Below, one piece after another: positions 20,501-32,268 of a stretch of 64,000 nt of DNA. The position numbers were made by a program, and so were the translations under genes. Each line of letters begins with the position of its first letter. Position 1 is the stretch's first letter. The stretch is from Favolaschia claudopus (taxonomy: Eukaryota; Basidiomycota; Agaricomycetes; Agaricales; Mycenaceae): NCBI GenBank assembly GCA_037176885.1, contig JAWWNJ010000012.1, positions 930,001-994,000 of the forward strand. The letters are read 5' to 3'. The notes beneath the pieces were generated by a model that worked only from the letters and a program-made list of their open reading frames with translations, did no database searches and was not told the DNA's origin.

Positions 20501-23217
20501 GTGGATGCGATTCTTAGACCTCAGAGGTATGTGCTGTCTGGCGTAAGCGCGTCTAACTGATTATGTTGTAGAGCAATTCCAACATCAAGAAGTCTCGGAT
20601 CTGAAGTTGATTTTCGAATGGCTTTCGTGTGGAATGGTATATCTCTTGCTTCGTTAATAAAAGTAGTACGCGTCGCTAATGTTTAACAGTTCAAAAATTA
20701 CTTCGAATGGGAAAATTGGATCAAACCCCAACATTTCATGGAGAACGATATGACGGTCTGGACGAGTGATACTATCAATGAGTTGGATGCCTCTGCGCTG
20801 GAAGGAATTCTCGTGCATGGCGAGCCTGAGAAGTCGCCTGCCAAGCCCGAGGGCGGAGAGCCAGCTGCGACGGAGCCGGCGTCCACGTTTGTCTCCTCGG
20901 CATGTAATCAAGAGGTAGAGTAATTGACTCCCTTCGCTTCCAGTGCCGACGAAACACAACATACCGTTGAGGGTGCTTCGTCAGGGCGCGTAAGGTCAGT
21001 GATTTTTCAATCGATTTCGGCGTTTCTGACTGCCTTCACAGCCCAGTCCCAACAGTGGAAGCACCCACTACGGATCATGTGCCAACGGTTCCCGAATCAA
21101 GGTGTGTTTCGGTTCTTGACCTTTCACTTGGATGACTGGAATAACGTCTGTCCAGCCCCACCCTCACAAAGCCCTCGGAAGCGGAGATGTCCATGTGCGT
21201 TAGAATCTTACGCCTCTCTGAGATTTGCCTTCCTCATCGGATCATCATAGCACCGGCAAATGGTATGGCTTCCACTGGACCGAGACTCAAAAACCGTTCC
21301 TAGCTATGACCTGCATCAATTTCAAGTGTGGGGACCGAGTCCCCGAATCTGAATCGGAAACGGAGATTTCTGGTGATGGGGTATAAATTATCCTCTTCCG
21401 CCAAAATCTCGCTCAATGAATGAAATAGACCTCTGTTAACGGCTTCGACTTCACTCTGCTCGGAACCTTGTCATCCGCCGAACAACCAGCCAACACCTTT
21501 GCGGTCTCTTTTGAGCGTACTTTCACGGATGACGGGACTTGGATCCAGTACACTGGCACGTACTTCCCCGACCGAGAGATCATGACGGGGACTTTCACTC
21601 GCGCTATCGCCAATGGTGATTTCCTGATCAAGAAAGTCCCCGAATCGGCCATCATGTGTGCGCGACCTCTCGTTCGGGAACTCAATCCCAAAGAACTATG
21701 GGCGTTCGCGATCAAAGCCGTTGTGGACGATATCAAGCGGAGGAAGCCGCGGTTACCGTACCTGTGTACTCGCATGACGGATTTGCGACGGGTTTTACGG
21801 TTCATTTACAGGGACAATCGGGATCTGTTGGATACGGATGAGGAAGTTGAATATTCGGCAATTCTTCAGACATTTTCTTTCGAGCAAATGGTGGAGGTGA
21901 ATAAGTTGGTCGATTGGTATGATTCTTGTTTGACCATCTCAACTCGTCCTTATGCCCCGTTGATAGGTACGATCGTGCTGGCAATCTTCAACCGTGAGCA
22001 TCTAGCCGAAATCATACCTAGAGCTGCTGACTCCCTCGTTCATTCATTAGGGCCAATTATTCTTGTGACAGCTGCTCTGGAGACCTTCAGCGAACGAGGA
22101 TCGTCTGCTTGGAATGCGTGAGCTCGGACGGTTACGAGCGAACCATCGACGCGTGTTCCAAGCTCGAATGCATCGCGGCGGAAGTGCCTCACCGCACGGA
22201 TGTCAGCCACAATCCCAAAACCCACCTCATGGTGCGCCTCCGTGACCTCCTGCTGCTCAGGGATTATTTCAGCATCAAACAACAAGCGGGGTATTCGATT
22301 CAGTATGCGCGGGATGCGTATGAGGATCCGGCGCCGGACCTTCCTTTGACGACGGCCTTGCCTACGTCGCCGGTTGCGGGGGAGGAGGAGGATGAGGGTG
22401 CGAGTGCGAGTGCGGCGGGGGACTCGGAGGTGAAGGTGAAGGTTACGGAGGGAGGTTCGACAGAGGGTGCCGCTGTTGCTGTGACTGCGATCGTTGGGGA
22501 GTCCATTGCTCCTCCCACCGCTGACGCAGCAAAGCCCGCTTCGCCGGCTGATCTTCCGCTGTTGAACACTGGTGTTTTGTCGCCGGAGCAGTCCCCTTCA
22601 TCTCTCACTCATTCCGAAGCTTCATCTCCAAGTTCAGCAAGCAGCCATTTGCTGTCCGTCGCTGTTACACCCGTGGAAGAAATGGTATACGACTACCAGC
22701 AGATGAAGTGCACAGTCTGCCAGGAGCGCGTCGTTGCGCCTTGCTGGTATTGCGTTACTTGCTACAGTAAATCTTTGTTTTTACTTGTTCGTTTGACTCT
22801 CATCCTTTTCCTCCAGGCACCTGGATCTGCGACTCCTGCGAAACGGCCGTGAACGAACTGCTGCCGTGGGACTACGTTAAACGATACCGCACCGAGGTTG
22901 AAGCAGGGGAATTCACCTACGGGCACAACCTCATGCATCCGCTCGTTCGCGTTACGGGATTCAAATCTGACGGCGATGCGAAATCTGAGGGCGGGGATGA
23001 GGATGCGGATACGAAGACGCAGGGGGAGACGGCTGCGGTGAAATGGGAAGAGGTGGAGAAGCGGATTGAGGAGCTGGTGACGGCAAGGTTTGAGGCGGTG
23101 AATAGTAATGTGGATAAGAGGTTGGGAGAAGTGGAGACGAAGCTTGAGACGAGGCTTGCGAATATCGAGCGGTTGTTGAGTAGTCTTGTAGGGAGGGTTG
23201 CGGAGCGGGAGTCGTAG
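17572..23217 (+). CDS. Large EF-hand and ZZ-zinc-finger protein
   Basis: About 18 exons encode roughly 1,500 residues. The order is a Ser/Pro-rich N-terminus (MPSFSKIFKRHRTRS), then a helical domain (about 150-350; ISDAAS, SALEVLTEVHPFLK, LPFKLIYHQ) that resembles N-terminal domains of fungal STAND-type proteins. An EF-hand with DPDSSGFTTISE follows near residue 600, then a beta-rich domain near 945-1060 (TGKWYGFHW, WIQYTGTYFPDREIMTGTF). A first Cys cluster (IVCLEC, DACSKLEC) is near 1180. A ZZ-type finger near 1375-1440 has CTVCQ, CWYCVTCY, CDSC and HNLMHP. A C-terminal coiled coil (VEKRIEELVTARFEAVNSNV) ends the protein. The 20.9-21.3 kb exons join in consistent phase, which supports one gene rather than two. 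The junction near 21.97-22.10 kb is unresolved. Function unknown; the domains suggest calcium and protein binding. Confidence 0.8.
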
Positions 23218-24167
23218 ATCAGCCGGGTCTAAGGGAAGCCAGTATCTCACTCAGACAGTCTACTAAGTGTACCAAAGACGTGGCTGTAGTCATATGATAA
23301 ACCTATATCGGCGTTCGTGCGCAATCTGGCCAGGATGCAGCCTGAGATTTGATTTCAGCAGTCAGATTGTCAAGCGAATTATGAGCGAACGCCGAGGTGG
23401 ATCAAAAATCGAACTATATCAGCGTCTTTCCAACGATTGATACTTCGTCTCTATAACATTCTGCCTTCTCTGAGAACCGTTTAAACTTATAACAGGCAGA
23501 ATTCGCAAAGTCGGCCATTTCATGAATTGTCAAGTATCTACTTCTCCTATTCGCGAGATAAGTAGCTGGGCACCCGCGGACCAATAGGACAGACATGCCC
23601 ATATAGAGATCTTGTTCGTATCGGAAGAATGGAGCTCATAATGAGCGAAATGGTCTAAATTATTGCAAAGTGTCCATTTTACGGGGGGGGAAATCGTCTG
23701 TATGATCTGTCTCGTTCTGACTCTACTTGCTTCATTTCACCCCTCCTGCCACCATTTTTTTTAACAAACAGTAGTATATTAATTCCTAGGGCTTGTGTCC
23801 GGTAGACGTTGCATTTATATATCTGGAGCGCGATGAATAACAGTATATTTAGCGCCACAAATCCTCCGTTCACCTCGAGGGATCGATTCATGAATCACAT
23901 ACAAATAAGCAATATAGGGCGTTGTCTACCTCAGTTTAGATTGTAGTTATCAGCACAAGGTATTGGTTCAACCTGCAATGAGATCAATAATTGGCAATCG
24001 CTGGAGGATCGCTCTCACCTCGGTTACTCCAGTAAGGACATCGGTGTCCTGACCATCCGTAAACTACATATTTCTCTTCGAATGATTGACTCACCGAATC
24101 TGAGGCATATTCATCGGGATCGTCCAAATCGCTATTTTTCTACGTTCGCGTGAGTAGGTTCGTTCAA
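23218..24167. other. Intergenic with 3' UTR-like repeat
   Basis: No complete gene was seen. A possible extra 3' exon of the downstream minus-strand gene lies at about 24080-24115 (Asp-rich, DDPDEYASDS), but its phase does not fit the plain join. The repeat at 23694-23890 is listed separately. Confidence 0.45.
23694..23890 (+). repeat. 3' UTR duplicated at 16205-16430, copy B
   Basis: This is a degenerate copy of the MARVEL-like gene's stop codon and 3' flank. No transmembrane coding sequence precedes it here. It may be the orphaned end of a lost duplicate gene, or a repeat that supplied the 3' UTR at 16.2 kb. Confidence 0.7.
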
Positions 24168-25034
24168 TTATTGTATACAACTGAAACTCACATCTTCAGT
24201 AGTTGATTCCTCGTCTTGGAAACTCTCACTCCGCAAAGCATGCTGTGCGGATTCTGAAGGTCGCATACTTATTTTGAATCCTCGTATGAATACGGTCTGA
24301 TTTTCTGCCCTCTGGTCTTTGCCCGTAGGATTAGTTGGCCCGTTCCTCTGCGTGAAGCTGCCGTTTTCCCATCGAAATTCGAGGGACCCCGGGTAGTCCT
24401 CCCATTCTCGTACTTCATCGGAGCAGTTATCCAACACGGTAATGCGCCAGGAGCTTGTTTTGGTTACGCCAGTGACGAGGTATAGAGGTGAGTCTTTGAT
24501 CGAGCGGTGGAGTTTCTCGAATACAAATTCGAACCAGGCAGCCGCGTTTTGACGCGCTATGTTTTGAAAGGATTCGGGGGATCGTAAATCCGATTTTGAT
24601 GCACCTTCTGGTAGGTGTAAAGCGGCGATTGTTTTCGACGGATCGGTTGTAGATGGTCTCCTCGGAATTTAAAAATCGATGCAACCGGAGTTGAGACGGG
24701 CTTACTGGTTATCGTTGTGAGCACTGCTCTTCTCGTTCGATATAACGAGCCCTATTCGATGGAACAGTAGAACCTGCTCGATTTCATTGGGGCCGAGATT
24801 CATTGAAACGAAAGCGGGAGGAACGCCAAAGCGATTTGCTGGATCTTTAGGTGGGCGGCAGATATTAAACTGCGTATCGAATGAGCCATCGCTGCACACC
24901 AGACCAACGTCGCCAATCTGTATTCCGATTTCCTTGATCTGGTCAGGTAGATCGTCCGGGGGCGATGGAAGAAAAAGCGGGAGGCCGTGACCGTTAGCTA
25001 TGAGGACGCTGCAGTATAACTCTGAGCTCTCCAT
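24168..25034 (-). CDS. Agaricomycete-specific protein, paralogue A
   Basis: The first exon reads MESSELYCSVLIANGHGLPLFLPSPPDD, then IGIQIGDVGLVCSDGSFDTQFNICRPP and VPPAFVSMNLGPNEIEQ. This is the LLxxGHGYPLW...GDVGxxxxDGSFDxLFNICLP pattern of a family common in mushrooms. The second exon continues LPEGASKSDL, AAAWFEFVFEKLH and SLYLVTGVTKTSSW, and ends NQTVFIRGFKIS with an acidic tail. The family has no known function; the second half resembles a lectin- or enzyme-like beta domain by composition only. A donor follows HNDNQ near 24704. An open extension upstream of 25034 is not needed. The gene faces a paralogue at 25326. The 3' end may include one more exon. Confidence 0.7.
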
Positions 25035-25325
25035 CAGAGAGAGATCGAGAGGATTGTGCGGGGGGGGAGTGTGAGGCTCGTCGAAGACGTGCCTCGAGGT
25101 TGCGTCGTGGAACAAAGAAGCTGATGATCCGGCCCGCCCTCGGACCGTGACGCCCAACCAACATCCATTTCGGAATATGTTGATGCCTGCCTTGAACCAC
25201 GAGAGGAACGCGCGTCCGCGTTTCACTGCCTCTGGATACACCTAAACACCGCGCAATTTACCTCCCTTGTTCTTACTTCTTGTCTGTTAACCTTTGGGCA
25301 ATATCACCAGTCCGAAGTTGGTGAC
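25035..25325. promoter_or_regulatory. Shared bidirectional promoter region
   Basis: This is the 291-nt gap between the start codons of two divergent paralogues. No clear TATA box is visible on either side. The minus-strand frame stays open through part of it, so the exact 5' ends are uncertain. Confidence 0.4.
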
Positions 25326-26200
25326 ATGCCAGTTGCCAATGAGGATCTATTCTCTAAACTCCTTACTTCCACACAACGTGGCTACGCTATCTCTGTCCCC
25401 ACACTCTCAGATGATCTACCGACCCCCATCCGCCAGACAGGTCTCATTATCGGGGACCTCTGCTTTTGTCACGACGACGATTCTCTGGAGCCATTGTTCA
25501 ACATTATTCTCCCAGAGACACACCCGACCAATTGTCGGGGGCTTCCCAGAAATTGGAGTCGTCTTCATCTGGAAGCCGGAGACATCCGCGAGCGGCGCCT
25601 CCATTACGAAGCTGACACAGTCATATCGGATATCTTGTCTACGGTACGAAAGCGAAATTTCAACATGAGTCTGGAAAATACCCTGTGCGTGCCTAAGTAG
25701 CCACGTCGGTTTTTAGGCTGAAATTCAGAGCAGAGTGCCAATTGCTGGAGGGGGTGTAACCTTTGATTTGTTCTCTACTTCCAACAAATCTGCAGTCCTA
25801 TTTCTACCGGATGGCGGGACGAAAATTGATCTACGTCCCAAGAAGCTGTTCCGTGATCACGCAGCAAAATACGCAAAAAGCTGGTGTCGTTTCGTTGAGG
25901 ACGACTTACAGAGAGAGACTGGGCCCCGAGGCTTGATTCTTCTCACGGGAGTGGTGTATGGCAACTGTCGACAGTTGTGGTGGTGGAAGATCGGTGTCGC
26001 TCAATGTCAAGGCAGCGCAGGTCGCTGGGCTTGGAGCTTCATATTCGTGGAAGTGGGAGCATGCTACGTCTTCGATGTCATCGGGACCGCATCGATGGCC
26101 TGGAGAAGAGGATTGGCGGGACAATCAAACCGTATTTGTAACAGGATATCAGATTGTGCCTTCGCTGCTAGGTGGCCCGAAGGTTCGGCCTATTCCTTAA
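25326..26200 (+). CDS. Agaricomycete-specific protein, paralogue B
   Basis: It begins MPVANEDLFSKLLTSTQRGYAISVP and carries TGLIIGDLCFCHDDDSLEPLFNIILPE, the same block as paralogue A. After a splice near 25686-25733 it continues GGGVTFDLFSTSNKSAVLFLPDGG, KYAKSWCRFVED and LILLTGV, and ends with GASYSWKWEHAT and NQTVFVTGYQI. Between LILLTGV and GASYSW the frame changes. A 67-nt GT-AG intron at 25954-26020 restores phase but removes part of the usually conserved segment; a frameshift is the alternative. The cysteines in GDLCFCHDDD are unlike paralogue A. Function unknown. Confidence 0.6.
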
Positions 26201-26908
26201 CGCACGAGCAAGGGTAGAAGCCATTGTATTATGTAGCAGCTATAGCTTGGGCCTTGGACTTCGGAAGCAATTGTGACCGTAATTCGAAAAGCGAGCATGC
26301 GAGCCGAATTTCAATTTGGAAGTTGCGCAACAGTCAGCTGATCGCGCCTCGTGACTGTGACGTGACCGTCGTGATTGTCGACTTTTCACAAGTTTTTGGC
26401 TTTGGACTCTTCGTCAGCCTACTCTGCGGCGTCTGCGCACGAACATGGTACCGGTAAAAAGTTGGTGCCCCCGTTCGCGTAAAAGTGATAGGTGGATGCG
26501 CCACTCGGTGATACGAACTTCCAAGTCTTGCAAGCTCGAAAGCACAGGTATACGACGCCGGACGGTGCGATAAGACATTATACAATGTCGAGACGAAAAC
26601 GCAAGCCCGAGTATTCTTCGAGCAATGTGCAATCTCTTGTTCCACCCTCTTCTTGTCCTTGCCTTCAAGAACTAGTTCTCTGGCCCCACTTTGCGTCGTA
26701 TTTACTTGACTTTCGGACAATAGTATATGTAAGACAATTGCTTCGTCAACTTGGTTCCGGGCGGGTTCATTCTGAATCCTTTATTTCCAGGTCTTGCATT
26801 GCGGAAGCAAACAGCCTCAGCCCGAAATTGTCTCAGTGCGGAACAAAACGAGTTGAGAAACTTTCTCCTATCTCCTCACTTCTTGCCTCCTCCCACATCC
26901 TACCCACC
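26201..26908. other. Intergenic
   Basis: Promoter region of the following gene. An open frame reaches upstream to 26492 but its first part lacks the biased composition of the protein, so it is not taken as coding. Nothing else was seen. Confidence 0.45.
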
Positions 26909-29050
26909 ATGATGAGCCTTCTCGACGACGTACCACACAACGAGCAGACTGCATTGGAGCCCAAGACCATTGAGCCGAAGCCCAAGAAGATCGTGAAGAA
27001 GAAGAAGATTGTCACCAAAGCCAAAGCGTCATCGACTTTGGTCCCGCCTACGACGTCTGCCCTAGACTCCACTGGCGGCGACCTCCTACCGACCCCTGGT
27101 GCTCAGAATGGCTTACCCACTCCCGGCGTGCATCTTCCCGGCGCCTTCTATGCTGGCGAGGCCGGCGAGTCCCTGATTTCTCTTGCTAGGGACTACTTTG
27201 GTGCGCCTTTCCATTCTCTCGTTCTCTCGCTCTAAAGCACTGACTCATCTTTAGGCGTCTTCCCTGCGCGTGATTTGACATCCCAAGAGCAGCAAGTCGC
27301 CGGCGCCGAGCTCGGCGTCGTCGTTGTCTCGACTTCAGCTGCTGCCGCTTCCGACGACTCCAAACCGGATGTCTCAGACACAGATCCTTCACCCGCTGTG
27401 GCTGGCGATCGTGCCCCGTCCATTGTTACATGTCCCGACACGGATCCTTCGCTCGCCGTGGCTGACGACCGCCCCCCTTCCTTCATCCCAGCTGCGAACA
27501 TCGATCCCTCGCCCGCCGTGGCTGACGACCATCCTCCTTCCTTCATCCCATCGTCCCCCTCGCTCAACGTCTTAGTTGGCTCGAACAAATCGCTCGCCGG
27601 CTCTGAGTCGGAGAAGCTCGCACCATCCACTGCCGACACCTCCCCTCCTCAAGCAGTTCCAGCCCGCAACTGCGGTACTGTGGAGATCGAGCCCACCCAA
27701 CCTGCCACCTTGCTCTCACCCGATAACACCCCCATTCTCCTCCCACCCACGCCCTTCTCGAGTCCCACAGTCACCTCGCCTGTAGTCTTCGCCAATCACA
27801 CTCACACCGAAACCACCACCACCACCGCGAGCTACGGGAAACTCGACCTCGGCCCCGACCGCCGTTTCATCGTTCCACCTTCGGCGCTCTCGGTCGCTAC
27901 CAACGACACGAGCTATGCGCTCGCCGCTCTCGCCGTCCACCTCGGCGGGGTGGGCATGCATGCGCCGCCGGCGCCGTTTACGCCCATTCCGCCTTTCACG
28001 CCCATTTCGCCCTTGGGGAATGACGTGCTTCATGGGTACAACGGGGAGAGGGATACACACAGGATGGGCGGGGAGGGCGAGGATGCGGAGAAAATCGAAT
28101 ACAACGAACGTGTGGATGCGGACGGTGTCAATGTGTGGAAGGACGCTGCGGACGCGGAGGATTACTTCCGAATGAAGTTTGAGTCACCCTCCACCCCTGG
28201 GTCGCGCGTCAAGGCCTTGGATGATGGAGAAGGGAATGTCGCTGGCTTCAAGGGCGATTTCACTCCTTTGGATACACCTGTCGCCCTCTCTACCGCTCCC
28301 GCTCCCGTTGACATGCCTTCCTTCATTGCCGTTACACCTCCTACTCCTGCTACTACCGCTGCCCCCGTCGACATTCCATCCTTCATCGCCGTCGAGCCAG
28401 CCGTCGTTCCCCCTTCGGCTGCTCATTCTTCTTCCCCCTCCATCTCCGACGCCGCCAACGACATGGACGCCGATGATTTGGACGACGACGAGGCCAAGGT
28501 CGCGCATGAGAAGATGGGAGACGCCCACACTCCGGTGCACACGCATGAGCTCCTAGATGCGCAGAGGGTGGTGGTGCCGGTGGCGCTGATCACGGGGGTC
28601 GAGGAGGAGGAGCGTGGTGCAGAGGGGGATGTCATGGGGAGCGGGGTTGGGAATGGGATTGGGACACAGGAGACGGAGAAGGAGAAGCGTGTTTCCTCGA
28701 AGTTGCCGTGGTATGAACGGGCGTATGCAAGTCCGCCTCCTCAGGCGGCGAACGGGAAGGAGGGGGAGCGTGAGGGGGAGTGTGGGGTAGTGGAGGGCGC
28801 CTGCGCTGGCGATGATGATGGCGTTATCCGTGCGGACGTCTTTGCGAATGGGAAGGTGACTGGAGACGTCGAGGTGCCTGCGCATGCGTATGCGCCTGTG
28901 AGCGCGGTGAATGATGACCATAGGGAGATGGGTCAAGACGTGGAGGATGGCGAGAAGGGCGGGGAGAAGGAGAAAAAGAAGAAGAACCGAGCGTCGAGGT
29001 TTATGGCGAAGCTGATGGAGAAGATGCATGTTGGTGAGGGGAAGGCTTGA
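26909..29050 (+). CDS. Low-complexity protein with DPSxAVADD repeats
   Basis: Two exons (26909-27200 and 27255-29050) give about 695 residues. The N-terminus is MMSLLDDVPHNEQ followed by a basic KPKKIVKKKKIVTKAK stretch and a conserved-looking FYAGEAGESLISLARDYFGV. Three tandem ~21-residue repeats follow at about residues 140-200 (DPSPAVAGDRAPS, DPSLAVADDRPPS, DPSPAVADDHPPS). The middle is Pro/Ser/Thr-rich. The C-terminus is a basic amphipathic helix (KKKKNRASRFMAKLMEKMHVG) similar in style to tails of other basidiomycete proteins. No enzyme domain is visible. It is probably a disordered cytosolic or membrane-tethered protein; I do not recognise it. Confidence 0.75.
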
Positions 29051-29641
29051 GTATTGTGCAATGATGAGTTGTGTTTGGGAGGGGAAGGGTGATAAGGCCA
29101 AGGGATGATCACGATGAGGTTTCGTTTGTTTCGCTTGTTTCGGTTTTTTCGACGCGTGATTGTGTACCGCTTGTATCAGTACAGACTACCTAGAGATTCG
29201 TCCAATGTTTTATTCTTCGATTTGTTTATCCAATGTACACACGGATTTATTCGCCTTGTATATGTTTGAGGACGGATTCAATCTTTTCGGGGGCGTATTG
29301 GAAGCTCAGGCGGCCAGTTGATACGGATGAACCGAAATTCGAACAGCGGGCATTTTGGCTACCGAACGCCATTCATTTAACACCTATAGTCGATGGCCTT
29401 ACGAACGCGTTCGGTCCGGGTTCGTTTCCCAGATGCCCTTGCACCATTTGCCGTCTTTCTTTTTCTTCTTTTGTTCTTGCCTTTTCTATGCACCTTGCGA
29501 ATTGGGTCGCGTACATGATACAGTACATTCAGATTGTTGAAGGCTACATACAACATACTACATAATTTGCAAGGTTCGAAGTCATGATTATACAGTATTA
29601 GCGTGAACAGTTCGACTCGGAGCTTCATTCATTTATTCCCT
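29051..29641. other. Intergenic between convergent genes
   Basis: The 3' regions of the two converging genes meet here. T-rich sequence follows the stop at 29050. No gene was recognised. Confidence 0.5.
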
Positions 29642-31395
29642 TCAAACGGTGTACACCTCCTCGCCCCACTCCGCCACCGAGCTCAACTTTGGCGCCTCAG
29701 TCGAAGGCGGAGCGGAGAATTTGGTCTCGACGAAAACTTTCTCCACCCCGCCGAGTCGTTTGTCGAATGAGGCGTAGAGTGCGGGGAATTCGTCGATGGA
29801 GACGCGGTGGGTCAGGATGCTGCAAAAAGTCATCCGAATCAGCAAGACAATCTCAAACAAAGCAAAGGAAGTAGGATGAAGAAACGCACAAAGTCGGATC
29901 TAACTTCCTCTCCACAATCATCTCCAACAGCTCCTCCCAATACTTATGTACCGGCGCCTGCCCGCACCCCACCAGCCTGATCCCCTTCTCCATCAGGGCG
30001 CCGATGTTGAAGTGGTTGGTGTACCCCGCGTAGGCGGCGATAATGGCGCAGCTGCCCATCTTGCGCGTCGCCATGATCATTTCGTTGACGATTTCGCTGA
30101 CGTCGGTTTCGAGCATCAGGGCCTTTTCGACTTTGTGGAGGAGAGTTTTTGGTTGGTGGAATGTTCCTGTAGAGCACATTCAAGTTAATGGTAAGTGGAT
30201 GGAGGGATGGATGAGAGAACGCACCACAATCGATGGCGACGTCCAGACCGCCAGGAACTAATTCTTGAATCCGTTTCACGACGTCGGTGTGCTCGCTAAA
30301 GTTGATGACCTCGATACCAGAAATCTCTTGCGCGAGTTTTAGTCGAGCAGGAACGTTGTCAATGCCGATGACGCGTTTTGCGCCTTTGAGGAGCGCGAAA
30401 CGGACGCAGCATTGGCCGATTGGACCCAGACCCTGTAGAATCATCAGGTAAGCATTCGCTGGCTCCTCCTTCTCCTGAACAAGAAGCCAAGTTATCCGTC
30501 CACTCACCCAGATCCCAACAACATCCCCCGGTTTGACGCCCACATCAACGACAGCGTGATAGCTCGTCGGGAGGATATCCGAGAGATACAACGCTTTCTC
30601 GTCGGGAACCGAATCAGGTATGGGAAGGAGGTTGACGTTGCCTTTCGGGACGCGGACGTATTCTGCTTGTCCGCCAGGGAAGCCGCCGGTGAAGTGCGAA
30701 TAGCCGAAGAAGCCTGCGTCGCGGTGGCCGTACATTGTATTTTGCAGTCTAACTCTTGTGATTAGTTGGAGTGAAATGGCTAGGGAAGGTGAGGCGTACC
30801 CGGATGAGTTCGTGCGGTCACACATGGAAGATAGTTTTTGCTTGCAATAGGAGCATTCTCCGCAGGCAATTTGGAAGGAGGCGACGACGCGTTGGCCGAC
30901 TTGGATATTCTTGACGTTTGGGCCAACGCGATCAACGATTCCCATAAACTGGCGAGATAAAACGACGACTGTTAAACCTTGGTTCGTAAGAGTTTGAACA
31001 AACCCACCTCGTGTCCCAAAATATCGCCTTGCTGGAGCTGAATGATTTCGCCGTGGTATCTAATTTGAAATTTCCGTGTTAATGTCCCCTCAAGTTCCCA
31101 GCTACACGCGACTTACAGATGTAGATCTGACCCGCATATCGTCGTCCCCGTTACTCTCAACACCACGTCGTCCGGATCCGTAATGTCTGGAATAGCAGCC
31201 TCGATGAGACGGACGTCGCGTGTGCCGAACCAGGCGAGAGCTTTCATCTTGCCGCCATCGCTTCGTGGCTTATATTCAGCGGAGACGACGGTCGGAACGT
31301 CACCGATGCGCTAAACGTCGTTGAAATCAATGTGTTCATCCTTTGCCCAAAGAAAGTGAACCCACCTCGGCAAGTTTGTTGGATACTGCTTGCAT
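29642..31395 (-). CDS. Zinc-dependent MDR alcohol/formaldehyde-type dehydrogenase
   Basis: Spliced sequence gives a complete medium-chain dehydrogenase. Catalytic zinc ligands lie in TTICGSDLHLY and GDILGHEFMG. The structural zinc loop CGECSYCKQKLSSMC has its four cysteines. GIWGLGPIGQ is the Rossmann glycine motif, and VIGIDNVPARLKLA carries the Asp expected for NAD preference. The layout, including the long insert FGYSHFTGGFPGGQAEYVRVP, resembles glutathione-independent formaldehyde dehydrogenases and related Zn-ADHs. The C-terminus DPTFILTHRVSIDEFPALYASFDKR is usual. Start ATG at 31393-31395 opens a ten-codon first exon (MQAVSNKLAE), with the frame kept across the next intron. About seven introns. 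Cytosolic; substrate not deducible. Confidence 0.9.
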
Positions 31396-31797
31396 CGTCG
31401 AATTTTAATCGAATTTTAGATTGTATGGGGTTTGAGGAAGAAAGTGTAGAGAGGGAGAATGACGAGCTTCATGGCTTTTAGTAGGTGGCGCCGCGAGAAA
31501 GATGAGGCCAAGGATGAGCCAGTGAATGATCCAGTCCTTGAAGTCCATGAAGTCGTTGCCGCGTCATACCCCAGGTTTTCCACGTCTCGACTTTCCGGCC
31601 GCAGATTCGGTAAGCTGGGAAGTCGAGTCTTGAATAGCTTGAATGCTCCATCCGACCCGTGGCGGCCATGCTTATTGGTAGAAACCGATAAGTAGATTTG
31701 CTTGTGGTAGAGGAAGAAGACCCTAACCCTAACCCATCCTCTTAATTGGACCGAATGACAGCGTTTCTCCCACACTCTCTTGTTCTCAAACCTCACA
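31396..31797. other. Intergenic
   Basis: Promoter side of the dehydrogenase gene. A plus frame at 31459-31695 has no motif. A short telomere-like repeat at 31721-31735 is listed separately. Confidence 0.45.
31721..31735. repeat. Interstitial telomere-like repeat
   Basis: The sequence is CCCTAACCCTAACCC, two and a half units of the fungal telomere repeat, between unrelated genes and next to an F-box-like gene fragment. Confidence 0.6.
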
Positions 31798-31898
31798 GTC
31801 GACTTGAAAGTTGAGCGGGAGATATTCGAGAAGGCTGCATATCTCGATAGGCTTTATATTCCGACTCTGCTTCTCGTTTGTAACCGGGTTCATCAATG
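31798..31898 (+). pseudogene. F-box-like gene fragment (first exon only)
   Basis: The frame reads VEREIFEKAAYLDRLYIPTLLLVCNRVH, matching the N-terminal block of the F-box-like genes at 32269-33200 (LEREIFETAALQDRRHIP) and at 63560 (LEQEIFEITAIRNRTLIP). Homology stops at the position where those genes have their intron in a Trp codon. No second exon (the LEPLLYR block) follows, and no start codon precedes it closely. It is a truncated relic. Confidence 0.65.
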
Positions 31899-32268
31899 TT
31901 ACCTTTGTTCATGATCCGCAAAATTGATGACAAGGTCATGAAGAGCTTGGGGTCCAAACGGCTCGTCTTGATATCAACGCATAGTGTACTATGTACTAAA
32001 TCGAAAAAACCGCCGCATCAAAATAAACAGAATGAACACCTCCTGAACGTGCCGCGGGTTTGGGCATTTTTCAATGTGAAGAGTATAGGTTTCAAAGATT
32101 CAGGTAGTATATTGCAGCATTCAACAGTTTGAACAGATGGAGGAGGTACCAATGTGGGTTCTACTAGCACGGGGAAGTCTTTGACTATATCTGCACCTGG
32201 TGCTGGATCGAGGTATATTGTGCTCAAGCAAGTAGCATGTCTCTGTCAGCATCTGGTTAGAAGTGCTT

